Assembly (NCBI GenBank): GCA_035518375.1
Contig: DATIXQ010000130.1
Coordinates: 1-64,000, forward strand
Direction of reading: 5' to 3'
Length of the DNA stretch: 64,000 nt
DNA from: DATJLY01 sp035518375
Lineage (GTDB): Bacteria; Pseudomonadota; Alphaproteobacteria; ATCC43930; CGMCC-115725
In this document: positions 34,389-42,975 of the stretch, one piece after another
Position numbering within the stretch: position 1 is the first letter of the stretch
Layout: each line of letters opens with the position of its first letter
The notes under the pieces: generated by a model
What the model was told of the DNA's origin: nothing
Database searches by the model: none
Seen by the model: the letters and a program-made list of their open reading frames with translations, nothing else
Position numbers and translations under genes: made by a program

Positions 34389-34832
34389 ATGAAGCGCGCC
34401 GTCAGGGTCGAACCAAGCGGACACTGGCCGCGCGAGGCGGCGCAAGGCGCCGTGACGCTTGGCCACGAGGCGCGCCACCGGCGGCGGACCCGGCTTGCGA
34501 CCGATGCCGGCGAGTGGTTCCTGCTCGATCTTCCGCACGCGGTTGCGATGGGCGACGGCGACGGTCTCGCGCTCGAGGACGGAGGCTGGATCGAGGTCCG
34601 CGCGAAGCCTGAGCCGCTTATCGAAGTGACGGGGCCGCCGGCGCTCTTGTGCCGCGTCGCCTGGCACATCGGCAACCGGCACGTTCCGGCGGCGATCCAG
34701 CCCGATCGCATCCTGATCGAGGATGATCCCGTGTTGGCGGATATGCTGCGCGCACAAGGCGCGAGCCTGCGCCGCGTTTGCGAGCCCTTCACCCCGGAGC
34801 CCGGCGCCTACCATGTCGAGCACGATCACTGA
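34389..34832 (+). CDS. ureE: urease accessory nickel metallochaperone UreE
   Basis: 147 residues. The C-terminal metal-binding domain is recognised by WHIGNRHVPAAIQPDRILI and a His in GAYHVEHDH; the His-rich tail is short, as in many alphaproteobacteria. The N-terminal peptide-binding domain includes LATDAGEWFLLDLP. UreE brings nickel to UreG. Starts 4 bases after ureC; its last 20 bases overlap the start of ureF. Confidence 0.92.
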   Translation: MKRAVRVEPSGHWPREAAQGAVTLGHEARHRRRTRLATDAGEWFLLDLPHAVAMGDGDGLALEDGGWIEVRAKPEPLIEVTGPPALLCRVAWHIGNRHVPAAIQPDRILIEDDPVLADMLRAQGASLRRVCEPFTPEPGAYHVEHDH

Positions 34833-35502
34833 CGCCGCCTTCTACCGGCTTCTGACGTGGCTCTCCCCGGCCTATCCGCTGGGCGCCTTCAGCTTCAGTC
34901 ACGGCATCGAATACGCGGTCGAGGCCAGGCTCGTCGGCGACGGCGCGACCCTTGCGGCCTATGCCGCAACCACGCTCGAGGATGGCGCGGGCTTCGTCGA
35001 TGCGGCTCTCCTTGCCGCCGCGTGGCGCGCCGCGCGCGATCCCGACCGGCTCGACATGCTGGGCGGCATTGCCGCTGCGTGGCGGGGAACAGCGGAATTT
35101 GCGCTGGAAAGCGAAACCCAGGGCCGCGCCTTCCTGGCGACGACGCGCGCTGCCTGGCCCCACCCCGAACTCGAGGCATTGGCCGGGCGCTGGGCCGGTC
35201 GAGCGCCGGCGCTTCCGGTCGCGCTCGGCGTGGCCTGCGCGCTTCATCAGATCGCGCTGCCGCTTGCCGTCTCAGGCTTCCTCCACGCTTTCGCCGCCAA
35301 CCTCGTATCGGCGGGCGTCAGGCTCATTCCGCTTGGCCAAACCGATGGCCAGCGTATCGTCGCTGCACTGGCACCGGCGGTCGGCCGCGCCGGCGAACGC
35401 GCGCTCGGGACGCCGCTCGACGCCGTCACCACGTGCGCCCCTCTCATCGACAGGTGCTCGATGCGTCACGAAACACAGTACACGAGGCTCTTCCGCTCAT
35501 GA
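34813..35502 (+). CDS. ureF: urease accessory protein UreF
   Basis: 229 residues from ATG 34813 inside the ureE tail. Family blocks are LLTWLSPAYPLGAFSFSHGIE, QGRAFLATTRAAWP, and a C-terminal LIDRCSMRHETQYTRLFRS, which matches the end of UreF proteins. UreF forms the UreDFG complex and gates GTP-dependent nickel insertion. Its stop overlaps the ureG start (ATGA). Confidence 0.94.
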   Translation: MSSTITDAAFYRLLTWLSPAYPLGAFSFSHGIEYAVEARLVGDGATLAAYAATTLEDGAGFVDAALLAAAWRAARDPDRLDMLGGIAAAWRGTAEFALESETQGRAFLATTRAAWPHPELEALAGRWAGRAPALPVALGVACALHQIALPLAVSGFLHAFAANLVSAGVRLIPLGQTDGQRIVAALAPAVGRAGERALGTPLDAVTTCAPLIDRCSMRHETQYTRLFRS

Positions 35503-36122
35503 CTAATCACGAGCACGGACCCTTGCGCGTCGGCATCGGCGGCCCGGTCGGTTCCGGCAAGACCGCGCTCGTCGATCGGCTCTGCAAACATATGCGCGGC
35601 CGGTGGGAGATCGGCGTCATCACCAACGACATCTACACGAAGGAAGATTCCGAGTTCCTGACCCGCGCGGGCGCGCTCGCGCCCGAGCGCATCGTCGGCG
35701 TCGAGACGGGCGGTTGCCCGCACACCGCAATTCGCGAGGACGCGTCGATCAACCTCGCCGCCGTTGAGGATCTCTGCGGGCGCTTCCCGCGGCTCGATCT
35801 GCTGTTCATCGAGTCGGGCGGCGACAATCTCGCGGCGACGTTCAGCCCGGAACTGGCCGACCTCACGCTCTATGTCATCGACGTATCCGCGGGCGACAAG
35901 ATCCCGCGAAAGGGCGGACCGGGGATCACGCGATCCGACCTCCTCATCATCAACAAAATCGACCTGGCGCCTCTCGTTGGCGCGAGCCTCGACGTCATGG
36001 AACGCGACGCGCGACGCATGCGCGGCGAGCGCCCGTTCCTGTTCACGAATCTCAAGGAGAACCACGGCGTCGATGAAATCGCGCGGTTCATCGTCGCGAG
36101 CGGTGGTTTGACGGCGGCCTGA
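35499..36122 (+). CDS. ureG: urease accessory GTPase UreG
   Basis: 207 residues from ATG 35499, overlapping ureF by 4 bases. SIMIBI GTPase with P-loop GGPVGSGKTALVD, the nickel-binding CPH motif in VETGGCPHTAIRED, VIDVSAGDKIPRKGGPG and the base-recognition motif NKIDLAP. GTP hydrolysis drives nickel delivery into UreC. It is the last gene of the urease operon; the convergent porin gene ends 22 bases further on. Confidence 0.97.
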   Translation: MTNHEHGPLRVGIGGPVGSGKTALVDRLCKHMRGRWEIGVITNDIYTKEDSEFLTRAGALAPERIVGVETGGCPHTAIREDASINLAAVEDLCGRFPRLDLLFIESGGDNLAATFSPELADLTLYVIDVSAGDKIPRKGGPGITRSDLLIINKIDLAPLVGASLDVMERDARRMRGERPFLFTNLKENHGVDEIARFIVASGGLTAA

Positions 36123-36144
36123 CGGGAGCGTTGTCGCCGCCGCT

Positions 36145-37704
36145 CTAGAACGCCACCTGGGCCCGCATCGCGAGGGCGTCGAAATTGGCGCCGGTTTCCT
36201 TGCCGCACGCGCCCGTGCAGGCAGCGCCGATGGTCGCGACGCTGCCGGTCTTTTTCACGGTCCCGTGCAGGTAGTCGAACATGAAGCGCATGTTCGGGTT
36301 GACGTACCAGTTTAGGCCGAGGGAATAGATTGTCTGTTGTCCGCCCTCGACGCTGTTCGTGGTGAGCGCCCCGCCCGAAGGCGCGGTCGCGATGAAATTG
36401 TCGTTGAGGTCGATATAGCTCACGCGGGCGGCGAGTTCGAAGGCGCCCCAGCCGCCGGTCTTGAGCGAGAACGGATGCGTGGGATTGATGCCGGAGTAGG
36501 CGCCCGTCGCAGGGATGTAGGTGCGGTGCTCGCCGGTCAAGGTAACGCTGCCTTCGAGATAGCCGCCCCAGAATTCGTCGTTCGGCAATCCCACGCGATC
36601 AACCTGATAATTATAGCCCTCGCTCTGAAAGAAAAGATTGTCGTACCCGCCGGCCGCCTCGAGACCATAGACGGAACCGCCATGCACCGGGCCAAACCCG
36701 CTCGCCGTGCCGAATGGAGCGGAAATGAGCGAGGTCGGATCGATGCGCAGCTCGGGACGGTCGGACAAGGTGAACGTCTCCGCGCCGCCGACGACGGACA
36801 CTTGCGGCTTGAACATGTGCTCGATATCGGCGCCGAAATGGAGCGAATAATCCGGCGCGGAGAGAACCTGATAAGTCAGGCGCCCGAATACCGAGAGCGG
36901 CTCACCCGAATTGTGCGCGGCGCCCGATGTCGGGCCGGTGGCGTAAATTCCGGCCCAATAGCGGCTGTCATTGGAGCGTACGCCGACGGCCGAGCGGTTG
37001 TCGCCGGAGCCGAACTCGGTTGCGATCACCTCGGGCGACGCGCGCTCCATGAACATGATGTCGTTGGAGCTGGTCGCCTCGTCGAGGGTGAAGGGCGTGT
37101 CCTGGTAACCGAGGTCGAACGCCAACGGGAAAGGCCCGTGATAAAGGCCATTGTAGGTGAGGTAGGCGGCCTCGATGCCGGACGAGCTGAATCCGCTGAC
37201 GCCGGAGTTGAAGGAGTCCGACGATCCGCCGAAATCGTAGATGAAGGTGTAGTTCCAGTCGCCCGCGAACTTGCCGACGACGCCGAGCCGCGCGCGACGG
37301 GCATTGACGCCCGAATTGAGGTCCGCAGGCGTCGTTGAATGCGATGCCTGATGGTAGTTCACGTAACCGCCGGTATCGAGGTGGAGCCGTCCGGTCAGCG
37401 CGATCGAATAATTGCCATCGGCGCTTTCGATACCGAAGCGGTTGCCGGGAGTTTGCGTCACGTGCGGTCCAGGCGCGCTCGCGGCAGCGGGTGCGGATGC
37501 GGGCGGCGCAGCCGCGCGCTGCTGCTGCTGCGCCTGCGCGTTCACTTGGCTTTGCAGCGCCTGGAGCTGCCGCTGCATTTGCTGGATCTGTTGTTGCAGC
37601 AGCTCGATCTGGGTGTTGAGCTGCGGCGTCTGGGCGTTGCCCACGCGCGCACCAAGCGCGAGCGCGGCAGCTGCGCCGGCCAGCAAGCGACTTTTCAGCC
37701 TCAT
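36145..37704 (-). CDS. outer-membrane porin, phosphate-selective OprO/OprP type
   Basis: 519 residues with a Sec signal peptide (cleavage near VGNAQT). Next comes a Gln-rich coiled coil (about residues 28-65, LQQQIQQMQRQLQALQ), an Ala/Pro linker, and a beta-barrel that begins NYSIALTGRLHLDTGG and ends with the terminal-Phe strand AMRAQVAF. The arginine block VNARRARLGVVGKFAGDW is typical of the porin O/P family. These trimeric channels pass phosphate, pyrophosphate or other anions. It converges on ureG and is likely monocistronic; GAGGGG precedes its ATG. The anion carried is not predictable. Confidence 0.9.
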   Translation of the reverse strand: MRLKSRLLAGAAAALALGARVGNAQTPQLNTQIELLQQQIQQMQRQLQALQSQVNAQAQQQQRAAAPPASAPAAASAPGPHVTQTPGNRFGIESADGNYSIALTGRLHLDTGGYVNYHQASHSTTPADLNSGVNARRARLGVVGKFAGDWNYTFIYDFGGSSDSFNSGVSGFSSSGIEAAYLTYNGLYHGPFPLAFDLGYQDTPFTLDEATSSNDIMFMERASPEVIATEFGSGDNRSAVGVRSNDSRYWAGIYATGPTSGAAHNSGEPLSVFGRLTYQVLSAPDYSLHFGADIEHMFKPQVSVVGGAETFTLSDRPELRIDPTSLISAPFGTASGFGPVHGGSVYGLEAAGGYDNLFFQSEGYNYQVDRVGLPNDEFWGGYLEGSVTLTGEHRTYIPATGAYSGINPTHPFSLKTGGWGAFELAARVSYIDLNDNFIATAPSGGALTTNSVEGGQQTIYSLGLNWYVNPNMRFMFDYLHGTVKKTGSVATIGAACTGACGKETGANFDALAMRAQVAF

Positions 37705-37886
37705 CGCCGAATTCCCCTCGTTGCGATCGCGCGCCGTAGCGAATGCTATGTGCGGCGCGTGACAGTCCGCTGGCAGCGGAGCGGCGGGAATTCGGCAATT
37801 GCGTTACGACGGCGAGACTCTGTGCTTTCGGGCGCTGTCCGTTCGGGGCTAGGTCGTGCTCGTTGCCCTGAGCGCGCGGTTGAACT

Positions 37887-38776
37887 TTATCCGCCGCTGT
37901 CGCGCAACTGGGGTGCGCCCGGAAGCGCCACACCCCACTGCCGACTAAGCCATTTATCGTCCCCGTCGTAATAGCGTCCGGCACTTCGGCTGTTGCCGAC
38001 CCCGAGGGAATGGCGCGCCCCTCGCCGGGCCCATTTCACAGGGTGCGGCCTTGATACGGCGATGATGTCTTTGGGGACGGGCGGCGCGCCCTGAGCCGCC
38101 TGCTCCTCGCGCGCAATTTGCTGCGGCGGCGGTGGAGTCTCGGCCGACACCGCGGACGGCTGGGGAGGAACCCCAACCGCGACGGTTTCGGCGAGCCTTG
38201 ATTTAACCGACGCACCCGGTGGTAGAAAATGAGTTCTGCGATCACCGCCGCGACGGCGGTTATCGTCAACGGCCAGTACCTGTCGAATCCGCTGCGCCGC
38301 GGCGGAGGCGGCTCGTCCAAGTCTTCTTCGCAAACCGGCGCGGCGGAACGAAGCGGCGCCATCGGCACGTCCTCGGCCGACATCAGAAGCCCAATTACCA
38401 CCTCCTGCCAGTGCGGATCGACTGCGTCGAGAGGCGCCACGTTGGTGAAAGCCGCCGCAAGCAGGTTCGCGATGTGGTCGATCTCGCCCGCCACAACCGT
38501 AACCGCGACGATCGGCGGCTCGCCGATCCCCGCCTGCATCGTGAGCGCGCGTAGCGCATTTATTGCGGCGTCGAGGTCGGCTGGCGTGAGATCGACCAGC
38601 GCCACGCCGATGTCGCGGTGCAGCAATACGAATGGGACATAAGGGCCGTACGTGCCGCCGATCCGACGTTCCACAAGAATGGTCCAATCCGCCGGCAGCC
38701 TGGCAAGCATTGCCTCGAGTTGAGACTCAGCAGAATCATTCGGCGGGGCGATCGTCGCGGGAAGGAGGACGGCCAT
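37887..38776 (-). pseudogene. frameshifted membrane-anchored protein gene
   Basis: From ATG 38776 a protein-like frame reads MAVLLPATIAPPNDSAESQL, a soluble domain with two alpha/beta stretches (LVDLTPADLDAAINAL, IVAVTVVAGEIDHIANLL) and a membrane helix (YWPLTITAVAAVIAELIFY). Just after the helix, near 38220, it turns into arginine-rich sequence and stops at 38036. In another phase the same DNA continues sensibly (VKSRLAETVAVGVPPQPSA, then QQIAREEQAAQGAPPVPKD) to a stop at 37887. A one-base loss or sequencing error around 38215-38235 explains both. Unshifted, it would be about 295 residues: cytoplasmic domain, one helix, and a Pro-rich tail. Function unknown. It follows the Rieske ferredoxin by 29 bases. 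The 182 bases at 37705-37886 hold no gene I can see. Confidence 0.55.
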
Positions 38777-38805
38777 ATGGCCCTAACAGCCCGCGGCCAC
38801 TTTCC

Positions 38806-39159
38806 TCACGCCGGAAGGCGAGATTGCGAACTCGCAGGACGGGTCTCTACGTCAACAAGGATTTCACCGCCCGCTTCCGTCACCGGGTACCGGGTGAGCT
38901 GCAAAATGCTCTCACCGCCCGCGACCTTGCCCGTGCGCAGATCGAAGGGGAAGAAGTGCCATGGGCAGACGAGCACGTTGCCCTTGAGCTTGCCTGCCGC
39001 GAGCGGCCCCAGCGCGTGGGGACAGCGCGGCTCGAAGGCGACGATCTCACCGCTCTCGGCGAGGCGCACGACGGCCACTTCGCCAATTCCCGGCAGGCGC
39101 TTGCACAGAATGGTTTGCGGCGCGAGCTCGTCCGATTTGCAAAACGGCGTTAGCGCCAT
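38806..39159 (-). CDS. Rieske-type [2Fe-2S] ferredoxin
   Basis: 117 residues from ATG 39159. The Rieske cluster motif is complete: RCPHALG (Cys46, His48) and CPWHFFPFDL (Cys65, His68), spaced C-x-H-x16-C-x2-H. The short length and lack of a catalytic domain mark it as a stand-alone electron carrier, like the ferredoxins of three-component dioxygenases or the NirD-like group. It lies 5 bases after the second cupin gene in the operon 43769-38806. No reductase gene is adjacent; the Rieske oxygenase at 45755 is one possible partner. The start is chosen by homology-like content; the upstream frame is arginine-rich. Confidence 0.9.
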   Translation of the reverse strand: MALTPFCKSDELAPQTILCKRLPGIGEVAVVRLAESGEIVAFEPRCPHALGPLAAGKLKGNVLVCPWHFFPFDLRTGKVAGGESILQLTRYPVTEAGGEILVDVETRPASSQSRLPA

Positions 39160-39164
39160 CGGTG

Positions 39165-39740
39165 TCAGTCCGCGACCCTTGCCGCGTGCTCTTCCGCCGT
39201 GTCGGCCTCGGCATCGAAGCCGTAGGTGGGCGGATGAACGTGCCCGCATTTGGGGCAGGTGCGCTGCGAAGCCTCGGCGTTGAAGGCGCGCACGCGCTTG
39301 CTCGCGAAGGCGATGAAGTCCTCGTACTTGCCGCGCAACTCAAAACCTTCTTCGCCAAACCGCGCCGCGCATTTGGGACAAACGAAGAGGCAGGTCGCGT
39401 GGCGCAATCCGTCGCTGCGGCCGCCGATCACCAGCATGTAGTAATCAGTCTCGCCGCGCTTGGCGCTCAAGAGCAGGGCGTCGACATCGTTGATCACCCA
39501 GAAGCCGAAAAGCCGCGCGATGTGGTAGGGCGTGCCGGCCGGAACGCGGCGCAAATGCGCATTGTCGTCACGTCGGAGAAAGGGGCGGACACCGCGCTCC
39601 GTCCACTCATGCAGCACGTAAGGGGGCTCGTTCGCCTCGCGCCGTCCCGACCAGATCGCGTGATGGCCCTTGCGGGCCCACCGCCCATCGCCCGCGGTGA
39701 CATCGACATCGAAGGAGAGGGTCGGCTCCGCCGTCACCAT
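39165..39740 (-). CDS. 3HAO-like cupin/zinc-ribbon protein, degenerate metal site (paralogue 2)
   Basis: 191 residues, clearly paralogous to the next upstream gene: both carry GTPxH, an INDVD block and a C-terminal four-cysteine knuckle with CGHV. Here the Cys pairs are CPKC (121, 124) and CPKC (162, 165). The presumed cupin ligands of the paralogue (His and Glu flanking INDVD) are replaced by Val82 and Ala88 (FWVINDVDALL). It may be a structural or regulatory subunit of a heteromer with the intact copy. Its start overlaps the end of that gene by 7 bases, consistent with paired synthesis. Relation to 3-hydroxyanthranilate 3,4-dioxygenase is my inference from the C-terminal rubredoxin-like pattern. 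Confidence 0.7.
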   Translation of the reverse strand: MVTAEPTLSFDVDVTAGDGRWARKGHHAIWSGRREANEPPYVLHEWTERGVRPFLRRDDNAHLRRVPAGTPYHIARLFGFWVINDVDALLLSAKRGETDYYMLVIGGRSDGLRHATCLFVCPKCAARFGEEGFELRGKYEDFIAFASKRVRAFNAEASQRTCPKCGHVHPPTYGFDAEADTAEEHAARVAD

Positions 39741-40396
39741 TTGAGGCGCGACTCTCTTTCCTCGGGCGTGTCCTGGGTTGCGAAGGCGAGATAGCCGAGC
39801 CGGTTCACATGGCCGCAGTTCCAGCAGGTCCGCAGCTTCGGGTCGCCGTTATAGTCGCGAACCGCTGTCCGCTCCCAGTTCCAGAAATCCTTGAAACCGA
39901 GATTGCCGGTGACGAGCTCGCTCAGATAGACGAGCTCGGTGCATTGCTCGCAGTACCAGGCGATGCGATCCGATTCGTTTCCCTTCGGATGGCCCTGCAT
40001 CAGGATCACATAGCCGGGCCGGTCCGCCGCTGCCGGCACGTCGATCGAGATCTCGTCCACATCGTTGATGTGCCAATAGCCATAGACGAACTCGGTGTGA
40101 TGCGGCGTGCCGGCGAGTGTGACATGCGCGACAAGAGGGGTGCGCTTCACTTGCACCACGCCCTTGGGGCCAATCTCGTAATGGCGGCGGTTCTTCACCG
40201 CGATGACGGGCCCGCTGCCGCGCTGCTGCTGGTCCACGCTTTGCGGAGCCTCGGGCAGAATCTGGCGCATGCCGTAGACGCCATCGCCGACGGGGCGGAA
40301 GCCCATGAATTTCGGCAGCACCTTCTCGTGCAGGAAGTCCCAGTCATCGACGATCTTCTCGATCGGTTCGTCGACATAGACATCGGCATAGAGCAT
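39734..40396 (-). CDS. 3HAO-like cupin/zinc-ribbon protein, possible dioxygenase (paralogue 1)
   Basis: 220 residues from ATG 40396 (GGAG upstream). The C-terminal part IAWYCEQCTELVY ... RTCWNCGHVNRLGY (Cys149, 152, 191, 194) closely follows the rubredoxin-like tail of bacterial 3-hydroxyanthranilate 3,4-dioxygenase. Before it, GYWHINDVDEI gives a His109-x5-Glu115 pair with the spacing of the first two iron ligands of that enzyme (His51, Glu57), and MQGHPKG (His136) could give the third. The N-terminal third (MLYADVYVDEPIEKIVDDW) is not one I recognise. It may cleave an amino- or hydroxy-substituted aromatic ring. Encoded 40 bases after the aromatic-acid carrier and overlapping its paralogue. 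Confidence 0.7.
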   Translation of the reverse strand: MLYADVYVDEPIEKIVDDWDFLHEKVLPKFMGFRPVGDGVYGMRQILPEAPQSVDQQQRGSGPVIAVKNRRHYEIGPKGVVQVKRTPLVAHVTLAGTPHHTEFVYGYWHINDVDEISIDVPAAADRPGYVILMQGHPKGNESDRIAWYCEQCTELVYLSELVTGNLGFKDFWNWERTAVRDYNGDPKLRTCWNCGHVNRLGYLAFATQDTPEERESRLKW

Positions 40397-40436
40397 GGCG
40401 GCGCTCCTCTCTAATGCGGTGTTCGGCGCGTTCTCG

Positions 40437-41834
40437 TCACGTCGCTCCCGGCGCGATCTTGTGATCGAGCACCGTGGGCTCCGCAGGCGGCGCTTCAGCA
40501 ATTCCATCGGTGGCAAGATTGGTCTTGTACCGGTACCCCAAGACCAAACAGGCAACGATCACGACCGCGTACGGACTGGCAATTATGATGGCAAGCTCCT
40601 GCAGCGGCAACCGTGCGGAGAGCAGGTATCCGGCGATCACGGGCCCAATCACTCCGGCGATCCGGCCCATGCCGGTTGCGAAGCCGATCGCGTTGCTGCG
40701 GATATTGGTGGGGTAATAGGCGCCAACCAGTCCATTGAGCGAATTGTGTGTGGCGGCATTGGCGGCGAAGGTCACGATGGCCACTGCCATGATCGCCGCA
40801 ACCGGAAGGCCCGGCGTGCCGAACAGCACGAATCCGGCGACAGTGACGATGCCGATGGCGACGGCCGCCTTCATGCTGAAACGATCGAGCAGAAACGCCA
40901 TCGCGAATTGCACAACGGTCGATGCCATGGCTCCGTAGGAAAAGGTGAGCGAGGCCTGGACCGGCGAGAGCCCGGCGCTCTCATAAAGGACGGTCTGCCA
41001 GCCAAGGAACGTGATGAATGTCAGGGCCTCCGCGAAGAACGCGAGCCACAGCATCGCCGTCGCAAGCCCCAAGCGCCCTTTGAAGAGCATCCGGATGGAA
41101 AACGGCACCGACGCCTGGCGCGCCAGTACGAAGCGCGCCTCGGGCGCGATCGGCTCATGGGGCATGAGCCGCGCGACGCGCTCGCGCAACTTCGCCGAAC
41201 CGGGATCGGCCAGGGTCTGAAACCGGACCGACTCCGGAAGCCACAGCGCGAGGATCCCGGCATAGATGGTCCCGGCAAGCCCGGCGGTCAGAAAGACCGA
41301 TTGCCAGCCATGGGTCGGGATCAAGGCCGCGGCGACGCCCCCGATCGCGCCGGCGCCGAATGCGTAGCCGAGGAGCGGGATCACCACGAAGCTCGCACGC
41401 AGCGCCGCAGGCGCGATGTCAGTGAGCATCGCGATGGCATTGGGGATGACGCCGCCGATCCCGCAGCCGGCGAGGAACCGCAAGGCGGCAAGGTGCATCG
41501 TCGATGCCGCCAACGGCGTGACGAGCGCAGGAAGACTATAGGTCAGCACGCCGAGCACGAGACCAGGGCGGCGGCCGTAGCGGTCGCCGATCCAGCCGAA
41601 CAGGATCGTCCCGATCAAGACCCCGAGATTGCCGGCCCCGAACACGAGGCCCATCGCGCTCCTCTCGATGTGCCACTCGCGGAGGATCGCCGGGGCGGCG
41701 ACATTGATCGCATTGAAATCCAATCCGTCGATGAACAGGACCAGAAAGCAGAATGTCAACGTCGCGAAGTGCCATCGGGAGAATTTCTGCCGCGCCAGCA
41801 ATTCGCCGATATCGACGATCGTGCCGTTCTTCAT
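40437..41834 (-). CDS. MFS transporter, aromatic acid:H+ symporter-like (AAHS family)
   Basis: 465 residues with twelve predicted membrane segments. The AAHS signature in helix 1 (FIDGLDFNAINVAAP) and the MFS loop 2-3 motif (GWIGDRYGRRPGLVLG) are both present, as is a C-terminal-half copy of the fold (YYPTNIRSNAIGFATGMGRI). PcaK-type carriers of this family import 4-hydroxybenzoate, protocatechuate, gentisate or similar acids using the proton gradient. It sits in the middle of the 43769-38806 operon, so it likely brings in that pathway's substrate. ATG 41834 is preceded by GGGAGG. Confidence 0.93.
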   Translation of the reverse strand: MKNGTIVDIGELLARQKFSRWHFATLTFCFLVLFIDGLDFNAINVAAPAILREWHIERSAMGLVFGAGNLGVLIGTILFGWIGDRYGRRPGLVLGVLTYSLPALVTPLAASTMHLAALRFLAGCGIGGVIPNAIAMLTDIAPAALRASFVVIPLLGYAFGAGAIGGVAAALIPTHGWQSVFLTAGLAGTIYAGILALWLPESVRFQTLADPGSAKLRERVARLMPHEPIAPEARFVLARQASVPFSIRMLFKGRLGLATAMLWLAFFAEALTFITFLGWQTVLYESAGLSPVQASLTFSYGAMASTVVQFAMAFLLDRFSMKAAVAIGIVTVAGFVLFGTPGLPVAAIMAVAIVTFAANAATHNSLNGLVGAYYPTNIRSNAIGFATGMGRIAGVIGPVIAGYLLSARLPLQELAIIIASPYAVVIVACLVLGYRYKTNLATDGIAEAPPAEPTVLDHKIAPGAT

Positions 41835-41877
41835 CGCATGCCTCCCCCGTTATTCGCCCTTTTCATGCCGGCCCGGC

Positions 41878-42975
41878 TCAAAGGTCCCGCATTCGCGGCA
41901 GCACTTTCGATCCAAGCAACTCGATCGATCGCATGGTTCGCTCGCCGAGCTGGACGCCAACGACAAAGTCGATGATGCCGGCGCCGAGTTCGCCGTGGAT
42001 GCGTCGAACCTGCTTCAGGGCCGTTTCCGGACTTCCGACGATGACCTGCCCGAGCTCGATCCGGTCGCCCAGCTCCCGACGGGAATTGCGCTGCGTCTGT
42101 CCCACGACATCGGCACCGTAATATCCGGATTTGCGGGCGGCTTCGGAGACGGCCTTGTTTTGATCCGTGAGACTCACCCGTGGCGGGAGAGTCGCCATAT
42201 CACTGAAGGCTTGTTCGTCGGTATCCGCCAGATGAAAGAGAGCCCGGTAGATTACCTGGTCGGCGCCGGGGTCCCAGCCCGTGGCCCGTGCGCACGCGCG
42301 ATAGTGGGCGACGGCCTTTTTTGCATGAGGGACCGTCGTGAAGGCGAAGCCCACGCCAAGCCGATTGCGGGCGGCGAATTCGCCGGATTCAGGACTTGCC
42401 GCCGACATGAAAATCGGCGGGTGCGGTTGTTGCACCGGCCGCGGCCAGATCGAGATCGTTCGATATTCATAATATTGTCCGGCCCAGCCGAAGGGTTCCG
42501 GCTGGGTCCAGCAATGACGGATCAGCTGCACCGCCTCTGCGAAGCGGTCGCGGGATTCGGCGGGATTGATATTGTAGGTGACATACTCGTTGGCCGTGCC
42601 GCGCATCAAGCCGGCGACGAGCCGGCCGCCGGACATGACATCGATCATCGCCAGCTCTTCCGCGACCCGAACGGGATTCAGGATCGGGATCGTGGGACCC
42701 AGAACGGCTATCTTTGCGCGATGCACCACTTGGCAAACCGCTCCCGCCAGCACCATCGGATTTGGACTGAGCGAAAACGGCGAATAGTGATGCTCGGCAA
42801 CCGTCGCCCAGTCGAACCCGAATTCGTCGGCCAAGCGGAACTGTGCGAGGGTCGTCTGCAGCGAGCGTACCGCGACATCGGCATCGAAATATTTGCCGGA
42901 CAGCGGCCAGACATCCTGCGGCGCTGACGCCATGTACTGAGGGTTGCAAAACAAAGACGCTTTCATGTGCATCAT
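41878..42975 (-). CDS. LLM-class flavin-dependent oxidoreductase (luciferase-like monooxygenase)
   Basis: 365 residues if started at ATG 42975, which overlaps the hydrolase stop (ATGA); ATG 42966 (MKASLFCNPQY) is also likely. The bacterial luciferase-like TIM barrel shows FGFDWATVAEHHYSPF, the ILNPVRVAEELAMIDVMSGG block and LMRGTANEYVTYN. These enzymes use reduced FMN and O2 to hydroxylate or oxidatively cleave small molecules, including heterocycles. Reduced flavin would come from a reductase not found nearby. It lies between the hydrolase and the carrier in the same operon, so it is probably the activating or ring-opening oxygenase of that pathway. Confidence 0.92.
   Translation of the reverse strand: MMHMKASLFCNPQYMASAPQDVWPLSGKYFDADVAVRSLQTTLAQFRLADEFGFDWATVAEHHYSPFSLSPNPMVLAGAVCQVVHRAKIAVLGPTIPILNPVRVAEELAMIDVMSGGRLVAGLMRGTANEYVTYNINPAESRDRFAEAVQLIRHCWTQPEPFGWAGQYYEYRTISIWPRPVQQPHPPIFMSAASPESGEFAARNRLGVGFAFTTVPHAKKAVAHYRACARATGWDPGADQVIYRALFHLADTDEQAFSDMATLPPRVSLTDQNKAVSEAARKSGYYGADVVGQTQRNSRRELGDRIELGQVIVGSPETALKQVRRIHGELGAGIIDFVVGVQLGERTMRSIELLGSKVLPRMRDL

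Noticed and set aside
40395..41975. 526-codon plus-strand frame opposite the MFS carrier
   Set aside because: Highly charged, antisense of twelve membrane helices; not protein-like.
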